Source: Bradyrhizobium sp. Ghvi
GTDB lineage: Bacteria > Pseudomonadota > Alphaproteobacteria > Rhizobiales > Xanthobacteraceae
Assembly (NCBI RefSeq): GCF_900115265.1
Contig: NZ_FOVU01000004.1
Location: 618,987-682,986 of the forward strand
Length of the DNA stretch: 64,000 nucleotides
Direction of reading: 5' to 3'
This document shows, in pieces, positions 28,758 to 37,441 of this stretch. The notes beneath the pieces are model-generated. The model searched no databases, was not told the DNA's origin, and worked only from the letters and a program-made list of their open reading frames with translations. The position numbers were made by a program, and so were the translations under genes. The first letter of the stretch is position 1, and each line of letters starts with the position of its first letter.

Positions 28758-30092
28758 TTACGGCAGCTTCAGCGAGGTCTCAGCGTTGTACGGCTTCAGC
28801 GTCTCGTCCGCGGCCTTCTGCGCGGCGACCAACGCTTCCTTCGGCTGCTTCTTGCCGTTGAGGACAAGCATCACCTCGTCCTCGAGGTTCTTGCGCACCG
28901 GCACGGTCTTGTAGGTCGCGAACCAGGGTTTTGCGACGTCGAGCTGCTCGACGGCGGTCTTGGCGTCCGGGTTCTTGTTCAGGAAGTCGATCATGTCAGG
29001 CGTCTTGTAGGCGGCCATGTTCGGCGCGAAATAGCCGGTGGCGCGGCTCCACCAGGCGCTCTTTTCCGGCGAGGTCATCCACTTGATCAACGTCCAGGCG
29101 GCCTTCTGCTTGTCGGCTTCGACGCCGGCCGGCATGATCAGCGAGGCGCCGCCGATCGGCACGGCGTTGCGGACGTTGCGCGGAATGAAGGCGACCTTGT
29201 AGTTGAACTTGGCGTTCTCGCGCACGTAAGTAAGCGAGCCCGTCGACAGCATCATCATCGCCGCGTTGCCGGAGATGAAGGAGGTGCTGACGGCGGGGCC
29301 AGGCGTGGCGCCGGGCGGGTGGACCTTGTGCTTGCTCACGAGGTCGTTCCACCAGGTCAGCGCACCTAACATCGATGGTGTGTCGTAGTAGACCTCGCCA
29401 CCGAACTCCTCGTTGTAGTAGCGCCCGCCATTGCTCATGGTCAGCGTTTCCATCATCCAGCCGCAATAGTCGTAGGCGCAGGGAATGGCGATGCCCCATT
29501 GGGTCACCTTGTCGCCTTCGCGCTTGGTAAGTTTCTTGGCCCAGTCGGTGAGCTCGGCCCAGGTCTGCGGCGGCTTGTTCGCATCAAGGCCGGCTTCCTT
29601 GGCCTTGTCGGCGTTGATGTAGAGCAGCGGCGTCGAATTGTGGAAGGGCACGCCGTAGACCGAGCGGTTGATCACCGCGTTGCCGTGCAGCGCCGGGAAG
29701 AACTGGCCCAGGAACTGCTCCTTGGTGGTGCCGTCGGCCTTGATCAGGGCATCGAGATTGGTCAGCTCGTTCTCGATCTGCATGTCGAGCAGGAAGTTCG
29801 CCGACATGATCACGGCCGCCGGCGGCTTGCCGGCCTTGATCGAGGCGCGCGTCTTGATCAGCGTATCGTCATAGGAGCCGGTGTAAACAGCGGTCGCCTT
29901 GATATCGGGATGACCGTCGTTAAACTCCTTGATCAAGGTGCCCATGTCGCGGGCAAGCTTGCCGTCGACGGGGACAGGGAAGAACAGGTCGATCTCGGTC
30001 GGGCCTTCGCCGGCGAGCGCCGGGAAGGTGAGGGCGCTTGCCAAAGTGCCTGCCATAGCGAGGCCCAGCATGAGCCTGCGGGAGAACAGCAT
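28758..30092 (-). CDS. ABC transporter substrate-binding protein (UgpB-type)
   Basis: A 444-residue periplasmic binding protein with a signal peptide (LMLGLAMAGTLASALTFPALA). The mature protein shows the family-1 extracellular solute-binding pattern: EIDLFFPVPVDGKLARDMGTLIKEFNDGHPDIKA, VPFHNSTPLLYINADKAKEAGLD and WTLIKWMTSPEKSAWW. It most resembles UgpB-like sn-glycerol-3-phosphate or sugar binders. ATG 30092 has AGGAG upstream. It is the last gene of an operon led by a phosphodiesterase; no ATPase gene is present. Confidence 0.88.
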   Translation of the reverse strand: MLFSRRLMLGLAMAGTLASALTFPALAGEGPTEIDLFFPVPVDGKLARDMGTLIKEFNDGHPDIKATAVYTGSYDDTLIKTRASIKAGKPPAAVIMSANFLLDMQIENELTNLDALIKADGTTKEQFLGQFFPALHGNAVINRSVYGVPFHNSTPLLYINADKAKEAGLDANKPPQTWAELTDWAKKLTKREGDKVTQWGIAIPCAYDYCGWMMETLTMSNGGRYYNEEFGGEVYYDTPSMLGALTWWNDLVSKHKVHPPGATPGPAVSTSFISGNAAMMMLSTGSLTYVRENAKFNYKVAFIPRNVRNAVPIGGASLIMPAGVEADKQKAAWTLIKWMTSPEKSAWWSRATGYFAPNMAAYKTPDMIDFLNKNPDAKTAVEQLDVAKPWFATYKTVPVRKNLEDEVMLVLNGKKQPKEALVAAQKAADETLKPYNAETSLKLP

Positions 30093-30103
30093 CGAAAAAT
30101 CTC

Positions 30104-30973
30104 CTATTTGATGCCTGAGGTGACGAAAGAGCTGATGAAACGCTTCTGAAAGATCAGGAAGGTGATGAGCAGCGGTGCGATCACCATCAGCGTGCCTGCG
30201 GCGATGGTGCCCCAGTCCTGCGTGCCTTCGGCGGTCTTGGTGAAGACCGAGAGCCCCACCGTGAGCGGCCGCTTGTCCGGCGAATTGATCACCATCAGCG
30301 GCCACAGGAAGTCGTTCCAATGGCTGGTGACCGAGATGATGGCAAACGCCGAGAAGCTCGGCAGCGATAGCGGCACGTAGATGTGGCGGATGCGCTGGAT
30401 CAGGCTGGCGCCGTCGATCAGAGCGGCATCCTCCAGCTCGGTCGGAATGGCTTCGAACGCCTGGCGCATAAGGAAGGTGCCGAAGGCCGAGGCGAAGAAC
30501 GGCATCATCACGCCGGCGAGCGTGTCGTAGAGGCCGAGCTGCACCACAAGGCTCAGGTTCGGTACGATCAGCAGCACAGGCACCAGCATGAGCTGCATCA
30601 GGAACAGGTAGAAGATCGGCGTCTTGCCGGCGAAGTCGAGCCGCGCAAAGGCGAAGCCGGCCAGGGTGATGGTGACGAACTGCACCAGCAGGATACCGGT
30701 GCAGATGATCGTGGTGTTGAGGAAATAGCGCGGGAAATCGCCGATCTCCCACGCATCCCTGACATTGTCGAGCGTCGGCTTCAGGCTCGGCATCAATTCA
30801 GCCATCAGGTTGATGCCGTCGGAGGCCGGGCGCAGCGTTGCCACGCCCATCCACAGGAACGGGATCAGCCAGGCGAGCGCAAGCAGGATTGTGAGCAGGA
30901 AGCCGAGCTTCGGCGTGATCTCGTTGCGGGTGGCGAGCGGGGCGTCCTTGTAGAGCCTGTCGATCAGCTTCAT
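30104..30973 (-). CDS. Carbohydrate-type ABC transporter permease (UgpE/MalG-like)
   Basis: A 289-residue inner membrane permease with six predicted helices. The ATPase-contact EAA loop reads EAIPTELEDAALIDGASLIQRIRHIYVPLSLP. The C-terminus (FLIFQKRFISSFVTSGIK) is typical of MalG/UgpE subunits. It overlaps the upstream permease gene by four bases and precedes the binding protein by 11 bp, so all three are expected to be one transcript. Confidence 0.92.
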   Translation of the reverse strand: MKLIDRLYKDAPLATRNEITPKLGFLLTILLALAWLIPFLWMGVATLRPASDGINLMAELMPSLKPTLDNVRDAWEIGDFPRYFLNTTIICTGILLVQFVTITLAGFAFARLDFAGKTPIFYLFLMQLMLVPVLLIVPNLSLVVQLGLYDTLAGVMMPFFASAFGTFLMRQAFEAIPTELEDAALIDGASLIQRIRHIYVPLSLPSFSAFAIISVTSHWNDFLWPLMVINSPDKRPLTVGLSVFTKTAEGTQDWGTIAAGTLMVIAPLLITFLIFQKRFISSFVTSGIK

Positions 30974-31920
30974 GGGCCGCCCTCCCGGTTCGCCATGGTG
31001 CGGAACGAGAGCGCGGTGAGGCCCATCAGGGCGGCGAGCGTCAGGAGCGTCGCGGCCGAGGCTTTGCCGACGTCGAAATGCTCCACTGCCTGCTGATAGA
31101 TGTAGAACAGCACGAGATTGGTCGCATTGGATGGGCCGCCCTGGGTCAAGACGAAGACGTGGTCGACTTGCGTCACCGCGTTGAGCGTGGCGATCACGAT
31201 GACGAACAGGAAGGTGGGCTTGAGCTCCGGCAGAATGATGTAGCGCAGCCGCATGAAGGGGCCAGCACCGTCGAGATGCGCGGCTTCCATGACGTCCTCG
31301 GGCACCGCCTGGAGGCCGGCGAGGAAGAACAGCATGTAATATCCGGCGTTCTTCCAGATCGTGATGATCATGATCGCATAGAGCGCGATATCGGGGTCGC
31401 CGAGCCAGTTCGGCAGCACCGGCAGCAGGCGGCCGATATAGTGGTCGAGCAGGCCGACATTGGGCAGGAAGATGAACAGGAACAGCGCGGACGCCGCGAC
31501 CATCGGAATCAGCACCGGCAGGAACAGCGCGGCTCGCAACGCGCTGGTGACGGCGTTGGTGCGCGCCAGCGCCAGCGCAAACAGCAGCGCGAGGCCGATG
31601 CTCGGTATCGCGGTGCCGACGGCGTAGATGAGGTTGTTGACAACAGCGCCGGTAAAGGCGGAGTCCGCCAGCACCGCCGCGATGTTGTCGAGGCCGACGA
31701 AGCGCAGCGGCGCCTTCGGCGTTGCGCGCTGGTACAGCGCATCGATCAGCACGCGTCCCATCGCGCCATAGGTGAACAGCGCGAGGAAGACGAGCGAGGG
31801 CAGAAGCAGCAGATAGGCGGGAAGCGATGCCTTCAGGCGGGCGGTGAATCGCCTCGCGATGTGAAGGCGCGGCGGCGCCGAGGCTGCGACGGAGAGAGCC
31901 GCGGGTTCAGCGAGGGTCAT
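30970..31920 (-). CDS. Carbohydrate-type ABC transporter permease (UgpA/MalF-like)
   Basis: A 316-residue permease with about six helices. Its EAA loop reads QAVPEDVMEAAHLDGAGPFMRLRYIILPELKP. ATG 31920 is chosen because it overlaps the phosphodiesterase stop by 14 bases, the usual coupling; a start nine codons upstream is possible. The N-terminal ~35 residues are cytoplasmic. It pairs with the MalG-like permease; both need an ATPase that must come from elsewhere in the genome. Confidence 0.9.
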   Translation of the reverse strand: MTLAEPAALSVAASAPPRLHIARRFTARLKASLPAYLLLLPSLVFLALFTYGAMGRVLIDALYQRATPKAPLRFVGLDNIAAVLADSAFTGAVVNNLIYAVGTAIPSIGLALLFALALARTNAVTSALRAALFLPVLIPMVAASALFLFIFLPNVGLLDHYIGRLLPVLPNWLGDPDIALYAIMIITIWKNAGYYMLFFLAGLQAVPEDVMEAAHLDGAGPFMRLRYIILPELKPTFLFVIVIATLNAVTQVDHVFVLTQGGPSNATNLVLFYIYQQAVEHFDVGKASAATLLTLAALMGLTALSFRTMANREGGP

Positions 31921-32773
31921 CTGACCGCGCCGGGAAATTGAGCGCATAGTCGCGGCCGTCCATTCCCTCGGGCGGATCGAACGGAAAGCGCAGACTGGTG
32001 TCGAGGAAATCGTGGCTGTGCACGACGAGGTTCTGATCGTCGATCAGCACGACGCCATAGGCCGGCGGCTCATGGCTCGCCAGATGGTCTTTCGCGTTGG
32101 CATCGAGCTCGAACCAGACCTGGTGGTTGGTGCCGCGCAGCGTCGAGAACGGGATCTTGCCGTAGCTGCCGAAGATCGGCCGGTGCACATGGCCGAAGAA
32201 GAGATGGCGGATGCGCGAACGATAGGGCGCGATCACCTCCGCGAATTCGGCACTTTGCTTCAGTCCGATCTCATCCATTGCATGCACGCCGACCGGGAAG
32301 GGCGGGTGGTGCATGAACACGACGAATTGCTGGTCGGCGGGCGCGGCGGCGAGCATCTTCGCGAGCCACTCGAAGCGCTTGGCGCACATCTCGCCGGCAT
32401 GGCTGGTCTCGTCCAGCGTATCGAGGAAGACGAACAGGCCGTGCTCGGTGGTGCGGGTGCCCTGGACAAAGCCGTTGGCATCGCGCGGTGCGGCCTTCAA
32501 TCCGTCGAGACAGGCCACGCGCTTGTCGTGATTGCCGACCATGGCGATGTAGGGAATCTTCAGCGCCGACATCGCCTCGGCGAAGTTGGCGTAGGATTCC
32601 GGCTCGCCCCAATGGGTGAGGTCGCCGGTCACGATTGCAAAGGCGGCGTCCGACTGGTGTTTGTTGATGTCGGCGATCGCCGCATCCAGCCGGGCCCGCG
32701 GATCGAGCCCATAAAGCTTCAGCCCGGGGGTCGCCAGATGCGTGTCGGTGATGTGGATGAATTTGAAGGGCAT
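31907..32773 (-). CDS. Calcineurin-like metallophosphodiesterase (GpdQ/CpdA-type)
   Basis: A 288-residue class III phosphodiesterase. All metal-binding blocks are visible: FIHITDTHL (D-x-H), AIVTGDLTHWG (GDxx), MVGNHDKR (GNHD), FMHHPPFPVG, and LFFGHVHRPIFG (GHxH). Relatives hydrolyse glycerophosphodiesters (GpdQ) or cAMP. It is the first gene of the importer operon, with its 3' end inside the first permease gene. That context favours processing of an imported or exported phosphodiester, which is inference. Confidence 0.88.
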   Translation of the reverse strand: MPFKFIHITDTHLATPGLKLYGLDPRARLDAAIADINKHQSDAAFAIVTGDLTHWGEPESYANFAEAMSALKIPYIAMVGNHDKRVACLDGLKAAPRDANGFVQGTRTTEHGLFVFLDTLDETSHAGEMCAKRFEWLAKMLAAAPADQQFVVFMHHPPFPVGVHAMDEIGLKQSAEFAEVIAPYRSRIRHLFFGHVHRPIFGSYGKIPFSTLRGTNHQVWFELDANAKDHLASHEPPAYGVVLIDDQNLVVHSHDFLDTSLRFPFDPPEGMDGRDYALNFPARSDDPR

Positions 32774-32892
32774 GGCGCGCTTTGTCGGACGGTTGGAGGA
32801 TGGACGCCTCCGGCAAGACGACCTGCCAGCCCGTTAGAGCGCGTGTGTTTCAGTTTGATGACAGCGGTTCAGATCTCCACGAACGGCAGCGT

Positions 32893-32982
32893 CGTAGGGT
32901 GGATTAGCGGAGCGTAATCCACCTCTTTGCTTTCCGCTGGTTGAGAGAAGTGGTGGATTACGCTCCGCTAATCCACCCTACG
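32893..32982. repeat. REP/BIME-type palindrome, left of the RAYT gene
   Basis: Perfect 31-bp arms at 32893-32923 and 32952-32982 begin CGTAGGGTGGATTAGCGG and enclose a 28-base spacer. The same spacer and nearly the same arms recur at 33578-33669, on the other side of the transposase gene. Confidence 0.92.
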
Positions 32983-33042
32983 AAGTCGAGTTTGTCGCTA
33001 CGTATACGGTGATGCAACATCAAGTTGTGCTATCCATTGCGA

Positions 33043-33582
33043 ATGTCCCAGTATCGCCGCGCATTCGTTCCCGGAGGCTGCTGGTTCTTCACTGTGAACC
33101 TGCTGGACCGGCGGAGAACCCTGCTAACTGACGAGATCCCTATCTTGCGAGAGGCGATCGGCGCAACGCGCAAGAGCCATCCTTTCGAGATCGGCGCTTT
33201 CGTGGTTCTGCCGGATCATCTGCATGCGATCTGGAGACTGCCAGAGGGCGATGCCGACTTTTCCGTACGCTGGCGGTTGATCAAGACGCGCTTTGCCAAA
33301 GCGCTTCCCGCAGATGAGCGGCTGAGCGCCGTTCGCGTCGCACGGGCCGAGCGCGGCATCTGGCAACGCCGGTTCTGGGAGCATCTGATCCGCGATGAGG
33401 CGGATTACGCGCGTCATGTCGAATACTGCTACTACAACCCGGTGAAGCACGGTCATGTGTCGCGAGTATGCGACTGGCCGTATTCGTCGTTTCACCGCGA
33501 TGTGCGAGCGGGACTGTTTCCCGAGGATTGGGGCGGTGATGCGAAGATCGCAGGCGACTTTGGCGAGCGGGTGGGACCGTAG
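33043..33582 (+). CDS. REP-associated tyrosine transposase (RAYT, Y1/HUH family)
   Basis: A 179-residue single-strand DNA transposase of the TnpA-REP group, which moves or cleaves REP palindromes. The HUH metal motif is H59-L-H61 in VVLPDHLHAIWRLP; the presumed nucleophile is Y128 in HVEYCYYNPVKHG. The N-terminus YRRAFVPGGCWFFTVNLLDR is typical. ATG 33043 is preferred over a GTG six codons upstream. The gene is framed by two near-identical REP elements, and its TAG stop is supplied by the first bases of the right-hand element. It looks intact. Confidence 0.92.
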   Translation: MSQYRRAFVPGGCWFFTVNLLDRRRTLLTDEIPILREAIGATRKSHPFEIGAFVVLPDHLHAIWRLPEGDADFSVRWRLIKTRFAKALPADERLSAVRVARAERGIWQRRFWEHLIRDEADYARHVEYCYYNPVKHGHVSRVCDWPYSSFHRDVRAGLFPEDWGGDAKIAGDFGERVGP

Positions 33583-33669
33583 GGTGGATTAGCGAAGCGT
33601 AATCCACCTCTTTGCTTTCCGCTGGTTGAGAGAAGTGGTGGATTACGCCTTCGGCTAATCCACCCTACG
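33578..33669. repeat. REP/BIME-type palindrome, right of the RAYT gene
   Basis: Arms at 33578-33608 and 33637-33669 enclose the same 28-base spacer as the left copy. Arm centres differ (AGCGAAGCG against GCCTTCGGC), so the arms are mixed subtypes. It overlaps the last codon of the transposase gene. Confidence 0.92.
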
Positions 33670-33683
33670 GCATCGTGTTTGCC

Positions 33684-35156
33684 TTACGTCCCGCAGAACG
33701 TTTGCAACACCCGCTGATCCGGTAGCGGCGGATCGGCATAAGCCGTGTACTCCGGCTGATCCTGATACGGCCTCGCCAGCACCTTCACCAATTCTTCGAA
33801 CGGCGCGTAATCGTCGTCATTCACCGCGGCCTGGATCACGGCTTCGACGCGGTGGTTGCGTGGGATGAAGAGCGGGTTGACGGCATGCATCGCGGCTTGC
33901 CGCTCGGCCGGCGTCTGCGGCTCCAGCGCGATGCGCGCGCGCCAGCGTGCGGCCCATTCGTCGAAGGCTGCGGGCTCCATGAACTGCGCGCGCACGTCGG
34001 TGCTGTCATCAACGGTGGCGTCGCCGAGCTTGCGGAAGGTGAGAGTGAAGTCGGCCTGGTTCTTGGCCATGGCGTCGAGCAGATCCTGGATCAGCGCTTC
34101 GTCGCCGTCGCGTTCCGTGAACAGGCCGACCTTTTTGCGCAGCCCCGCCTGATAGGCGTTGCTGAACGTTTCGGAGAACGCGCCGAGAATGTCCTGCGCC
34201 TCCGCGACCGCCTTCTCCTGGTCGTCGGAGAACAGCGGCAGCAGGCATTCGGCGAGGCGCGTGAGATTCCACAAGCCGATGCGCGGCTGGTTGGCGTAGG
34301 CGTAGCGGCCCATCTCGTCGATGGACGAGAACACCTGTGAAGGGTTGTAGGCGTCCATGAAGGCGCAGGGGCCATAATCGATGGTCTCGCCTGAGATGGA
34401 GGAGTTGTCGGTGTTCATGACGCCGTGGATGAAGCCGACCAGCAGCCAGCGGGCGATGAGCTCGGCCTGCCGCGCGACGACACCGGCGAGCAGCGCGTGA
34501 TATGGTCGCTCGGCGTGAAGCAGATCCGGATAGTGCCTGGTGATGACGTGATCGGCGAGCCGGCGGATCGCGTCGGTGTCGCGGCGGACGGCAAAGAACT
34601 GGAAGGTGCCGACCCTGATGTGGCTCGAGGCGACGCGCGTCAGCACCGCGCCTGGCAGCACAGTCTCGCGGATGACGGGCTCGCCGGTGACGACGGCCGC
34701 GAGCGAGCGCGTGGTCGGAATGCCGAGCGCGAACATGGCTTCGCTGACGATGTATTCGCGCAGCACCGGTCCCAGCGCGGCGCGGCCGTCGCCGCGGCGG
34801 GAGAACGGGGTGGGTCCCGAGCCCTTGAGCTGGATGTCGCGGCGGATGCCATCGATGTCGATGACCTCGCCGAGCAGAATAGCGCGGCCGTCGCCGAGCT
34901 GCGGCACGAAATTCCCGAACTGGTGGCCGGCATAGGCCATGGCGATCGGATCGGCGCCTGATGGAACCGTCTTTCCGGCCAGGATCTCGGCGCCTTCCGG
35001 GGTCTCCAGCAGATCGGGATCGAGCCCGAGCTGGACCGCCAGGGGCCGGTTCAGCTTGATCAGCCGGGGCGCGGCCACGGGCGTCGGCGCGACGCGGGCG
35101 AAGAAGCTGTCCGGCAGGGCCGAATAGGAGTTCTGGAAGGGGAAATGGACCGTCAT
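33684..35156 (-). CDS. selO: SelO-family protein adenylyltransferase (YdiU)
   Basis: A 490-residue pseudokinase-fold enzyme that transfers AMP to Ser, Thr or Tyr of target proteins. Diagnostic stretches are [40 protein letters not shown] and [21 protein letters not shown], the last carrying the catalytic Asn and metal-binding Asp. It ends in QTFCGT, with a cysteine near the C-terminus where eukaryotic SelO has selenocysteine. ATG 35156 gives [11 protein letters not shown], the usual start; a longer frame upstream is not conserved-looking. It is divergent from aspS. Confidence 0.94.
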   Translation of the reverse strand: MTVHFPFQNSYSALPDSFFARVAPTPVAAPRLIKLNRPLAVQLGLDPDLLETPEGAEILAGKTVPSGADPIAMAYAGHQFGNFVPQLGDGRAILLGEVIDIDGIRRDIQLKGSGPTPFSRRGDGRAALGPVLREYIVSEAMFALGIPTTRSLAAVVTGEPVIRETVLPGAVLTRVASSHIRVGTFQFFAVRRDTDAIRRLADHVITRHYPDLLHAERPYHALLAGVVARQAELIARWLLVGFIHGVMNTDNSSISGETIDYGPCAFMDAYNPSQVFSSIDEMGRYAYANQPRIGLWNLTRLAECLLPLFSDDQEKAVAEAQDILGAFSETFSNAYQAGLRKKVGLFTERDGDEALIQDLLDAMAKNQADFTLTFRKLGDATVDDSTDVRAQFMEPAAFDEWAARWRARIALEPQTPAERQAAMHAVNPLFIPRNHRVEAVIQAAVNDDDYAPFEELVKVLARPYQDQPEYTAYADPPLPDQRVLQTFCGT

Positions 35157-35364
35157 GGCCTCAAGATAGGGCTGGAACGCCTGATGGCAAAGGCTTGGGC
35201 CCAAATGGTCCAAAAAGAGGCCTTCGAGGCCCAAAACAGGGCGTTCCTTTGGTTGCCGCCTCGGGTTGCCGCTTTGGGCCTCGTCGGGTAAACCCTGCCG
35301 CAATTCGGACCGGTCGTTTCAGACCGTCCGATTCGTATCCTCCGACATTGATTTTGGGACGACC

Positions 35365-37137
35365 ATGCATCGCTACCGGTCACATACATGCGGCGCGCTC
35401 CGCGAGAGCAACATCGGCGAGACCATCCGCCTTTCGGGCTGGGTCCATCGCGTTCGCGACCATGGCGGTGTGCTGTTCATCGATCTGCGCGACCATTACG
35501 GCCTGACCCAGTGCGTGGTCGATCCTGACTCGCCGGCCTTCTCGCTGGCCGAAAAGCTCCGCTCCGAATTCGTGGTCAAGATGGACGGCAAGGTCCGTCG
35601 CCGCCCCGAAGGCACCGACAATGACGATCTGCCGACCGGCAAGGTCGAAGTTTACGTCAGCGAGATCGAGGTGCTGGGCCCGGCCGGCGACTTGCCGCTG
35701 CCTGTGTTCGGCGACCAGGAATATCCAGAGGACATCCGCCTGAAATACCGCTTCCTCGATTTGCGTCGTGAGAAGCTGCACCAGAACATCATGACGCGCG
35801 TCGAGATCATCAAGTCGATGCGTCGGCGCATGGAGGGGCAGGGCTTCTTCGAGTTCAACACGCCGATCCTGACGGCGTCCTCGCCGGAAGGCGCGCGCGA
35901 CTTCCTGGTGCCCTCGCGTATCCATCCCGGCAAGTTCTACGCGCTGCCGCAGGCGCCGCAGCAGTACAAGCAACTCTTGATGATGTCGGGCTTCGATCGC
36001 TACTTCCAGATCGCGCCCTGCTTCCGCGACGAGGACCCGCGCGCCGATCGTCTGCCCGGCGAGTTCTATCAGCTCGATGTCGAGATGAGCTTTGTCACGC
36101 AGGAAGACGTGTTCGCGGCGATGGAGCCGGTCATCACCGGGGTGTTCGAGGAGTTCGCCAAGGGCAAGCCGGTGACGAAAGGCTGGCGGCGGATTCCGTT
36201 CGCCGAGGCGCTCCGCAAATACGGCAGCGACAAGCCTGATCTCCGCAACCCCATCGAGATGCAGGACGTCTCGGAGCACTTCCGCGGCTCCGGCTTCAAG
36301 GTGTTCGCGCGCATGCTCGAAGACCCCAAGAACCAGGTCTGGGCCATTCCCGCGCCCGGTGGCGGCAGCCGCGCATTCTGCGACCGCATGAACTCGTGGG
36401 CGCAAGGAGAGGGCCAGCCCGGCCTCGGCTACATCATGTGGCGCGAGGGCGGCGAGGGCGCCGGCCCCTTGGCGAACAACATCGGGCCCGAGCGCACTGC
36501 TGCTATCCGCGCGCAGATCGGCACCAAGGAGGGCGATGCCGCCTTCTTCGTTGCCGGCGATCCCGACAAGTTCTGGAAGTTTTCAGGTCTCGCCCGCAAC
36601 AAGGTTGGCGAGGAATTGAACCTCACCGACAAGGAGCGGTTCGAACTCGCCTGGATCGTCGACTTCCCGATGTACGAGTACAACGAGGACGACAAGAAGG
36701 TCGACTTCTCGCACAACCCGTTCTCGATGCCGCAGGGCGGTCTCGAAGCGCTGAAGAGCCAGGATCCGCTGACCATTAAGGCCTTTCAGTACGACATTAC
36801 CTGTAACGGCTACGAGATCGCCTCGGGCGGCATCCGCAACCACGTGCCCGAAGCGATGGTGAAGGCGTTCGAGATCGCAGGTTACGGCGAGCAGGAAGTG
36901 GTCGACCGCTTCGGCGGCATGTACCGCGCCTTCCAGTACGGCGCGCCGCCGCATGGCGGCATGGCCGCGGGCGTCGACCGCATCGTGATGCTGCTCTGCG
37001 GCACCACGAATTTGCGCGAGATCTCGCTGTTCCCGATGAACCAGCAGGCCATGGACCTGCTGATGGGCGCCCCGTCGGAAGCCACGACCAAGCAGTTGCG
37101 CGAGCTGCATGTGCGGGTGAACCTGCCGCAGAAGTGA
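35365..37137 (+). CDS. aspS: Aspartyl-tRNA synthetase
   Basis: A 590-residue class IIb synthetase of bacterial type. An OB-fold anticodon domain is at residues ~1-110 ([23 protein letters not shown]), then the catalytic core with motif 2 [11 protein letters not shown], the bacterial GAD insertion (~290-420) and motif 3 [18 protein letters not shown] 35365 starts [10 protein letters not shown]. Whether it is strict for tRNA-Asp or also charges tRNA-Asn cannot be decided by eye. The gene is essential and is divergent from selO. Confidence 0.97.
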   Translation: MHRYRSHTCGALRESNIGETIRLSGWVHRVRDHGGVLFIDLRDHYGLTQCVVDPDSPAFSLAEKLRSEFVVKMDGKVRRRPEGTDNDDLPTGKVEVYVSEIEVLGPAGDLPLPVFGDQEYPEDIRLKYRFLDLRREKLHQNIMTRVEIIKSMRRRMEGQGFFEFNTPILTASSPEGARDFLVPSRIHPGKFYALPQAPQQYKQLLMMSGFDRYFQIAPCFRDEDPRADRLPGEFYQLDVEMSFVTQEDVFAAMEPVITGVFEEFAKGKPVTKGWRRIPFAEALRKYGSDKPDLRNPIEMQDVSEHFRGSGFKVFARMLEDPKNQVWAIPAPGGGSRAFCDRMNSWAQGEGQPGLGYIMWREGGEGAGPLANNIGPERTAAIRAQIGTKEGDAAFFVAGDPDKFWKFSGLARNKVGEELNLTDKERFELAWIVDFPMYEYNEDDKKVDFSHNPFSMPQGGLEALKSQDPLTIKAFQYDITCNGYEIASGGIRNHVPEAMVKAFEIAGYGEQEVVDRFGGMYRAFQYGAPPHGGMAAGVDRIVMLLCGTTNLREISLFPMNQQAMDLLMGAPSEATTKQLRELHVRVNLPQK

Positions 37138-37146
37138 GCTCTTGCG

Positions 37147-37256
37147 CCGGACGCAGCGCAGCACGCAGTGATGCGCTGCCGAGCCGGGGTCCACGTCGCC
37201 GCAGCCAAGGCTCTGCGCAGCGTCACTGCGTGCCGCGGCGCGTCCGGGACGCGAGA
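37147..37256. repeat. Dispersed GTCCGGGACGCG repeat, copy A
   Basis: Between aspS and the malic enzyme gene, arms CCGGACGCAGCGCAGC and GCGTCCGGGACGCGAGA enclose GCGCTGC...GCCGGGGTCC...CTGCGCAGCG. Related elements lie at 49578-49716 and 52757-52910. The rest of this ~300 bp gap holds nothing I can name, apart from the promoter that must serve the malic enzyme gene. Confidence 0.75.
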
Positions 37257-37441
37257 CCGCTGCGCGATTCGCTCGGCTTGCAGCGCCGCCGACGTCCGGT
37301 GTTGATGGGGGCGCAATCGGATATTGCCACCGGGCCTTCGGCCGTGCTTCATCCGGTTTCCACGACCCGGAAATACCATCCGCTTGGATGGCCGCTCCGG
37401 ATCATGCATTTTGAGGCCGGTAACGCGAGGCAAGAGACCGC

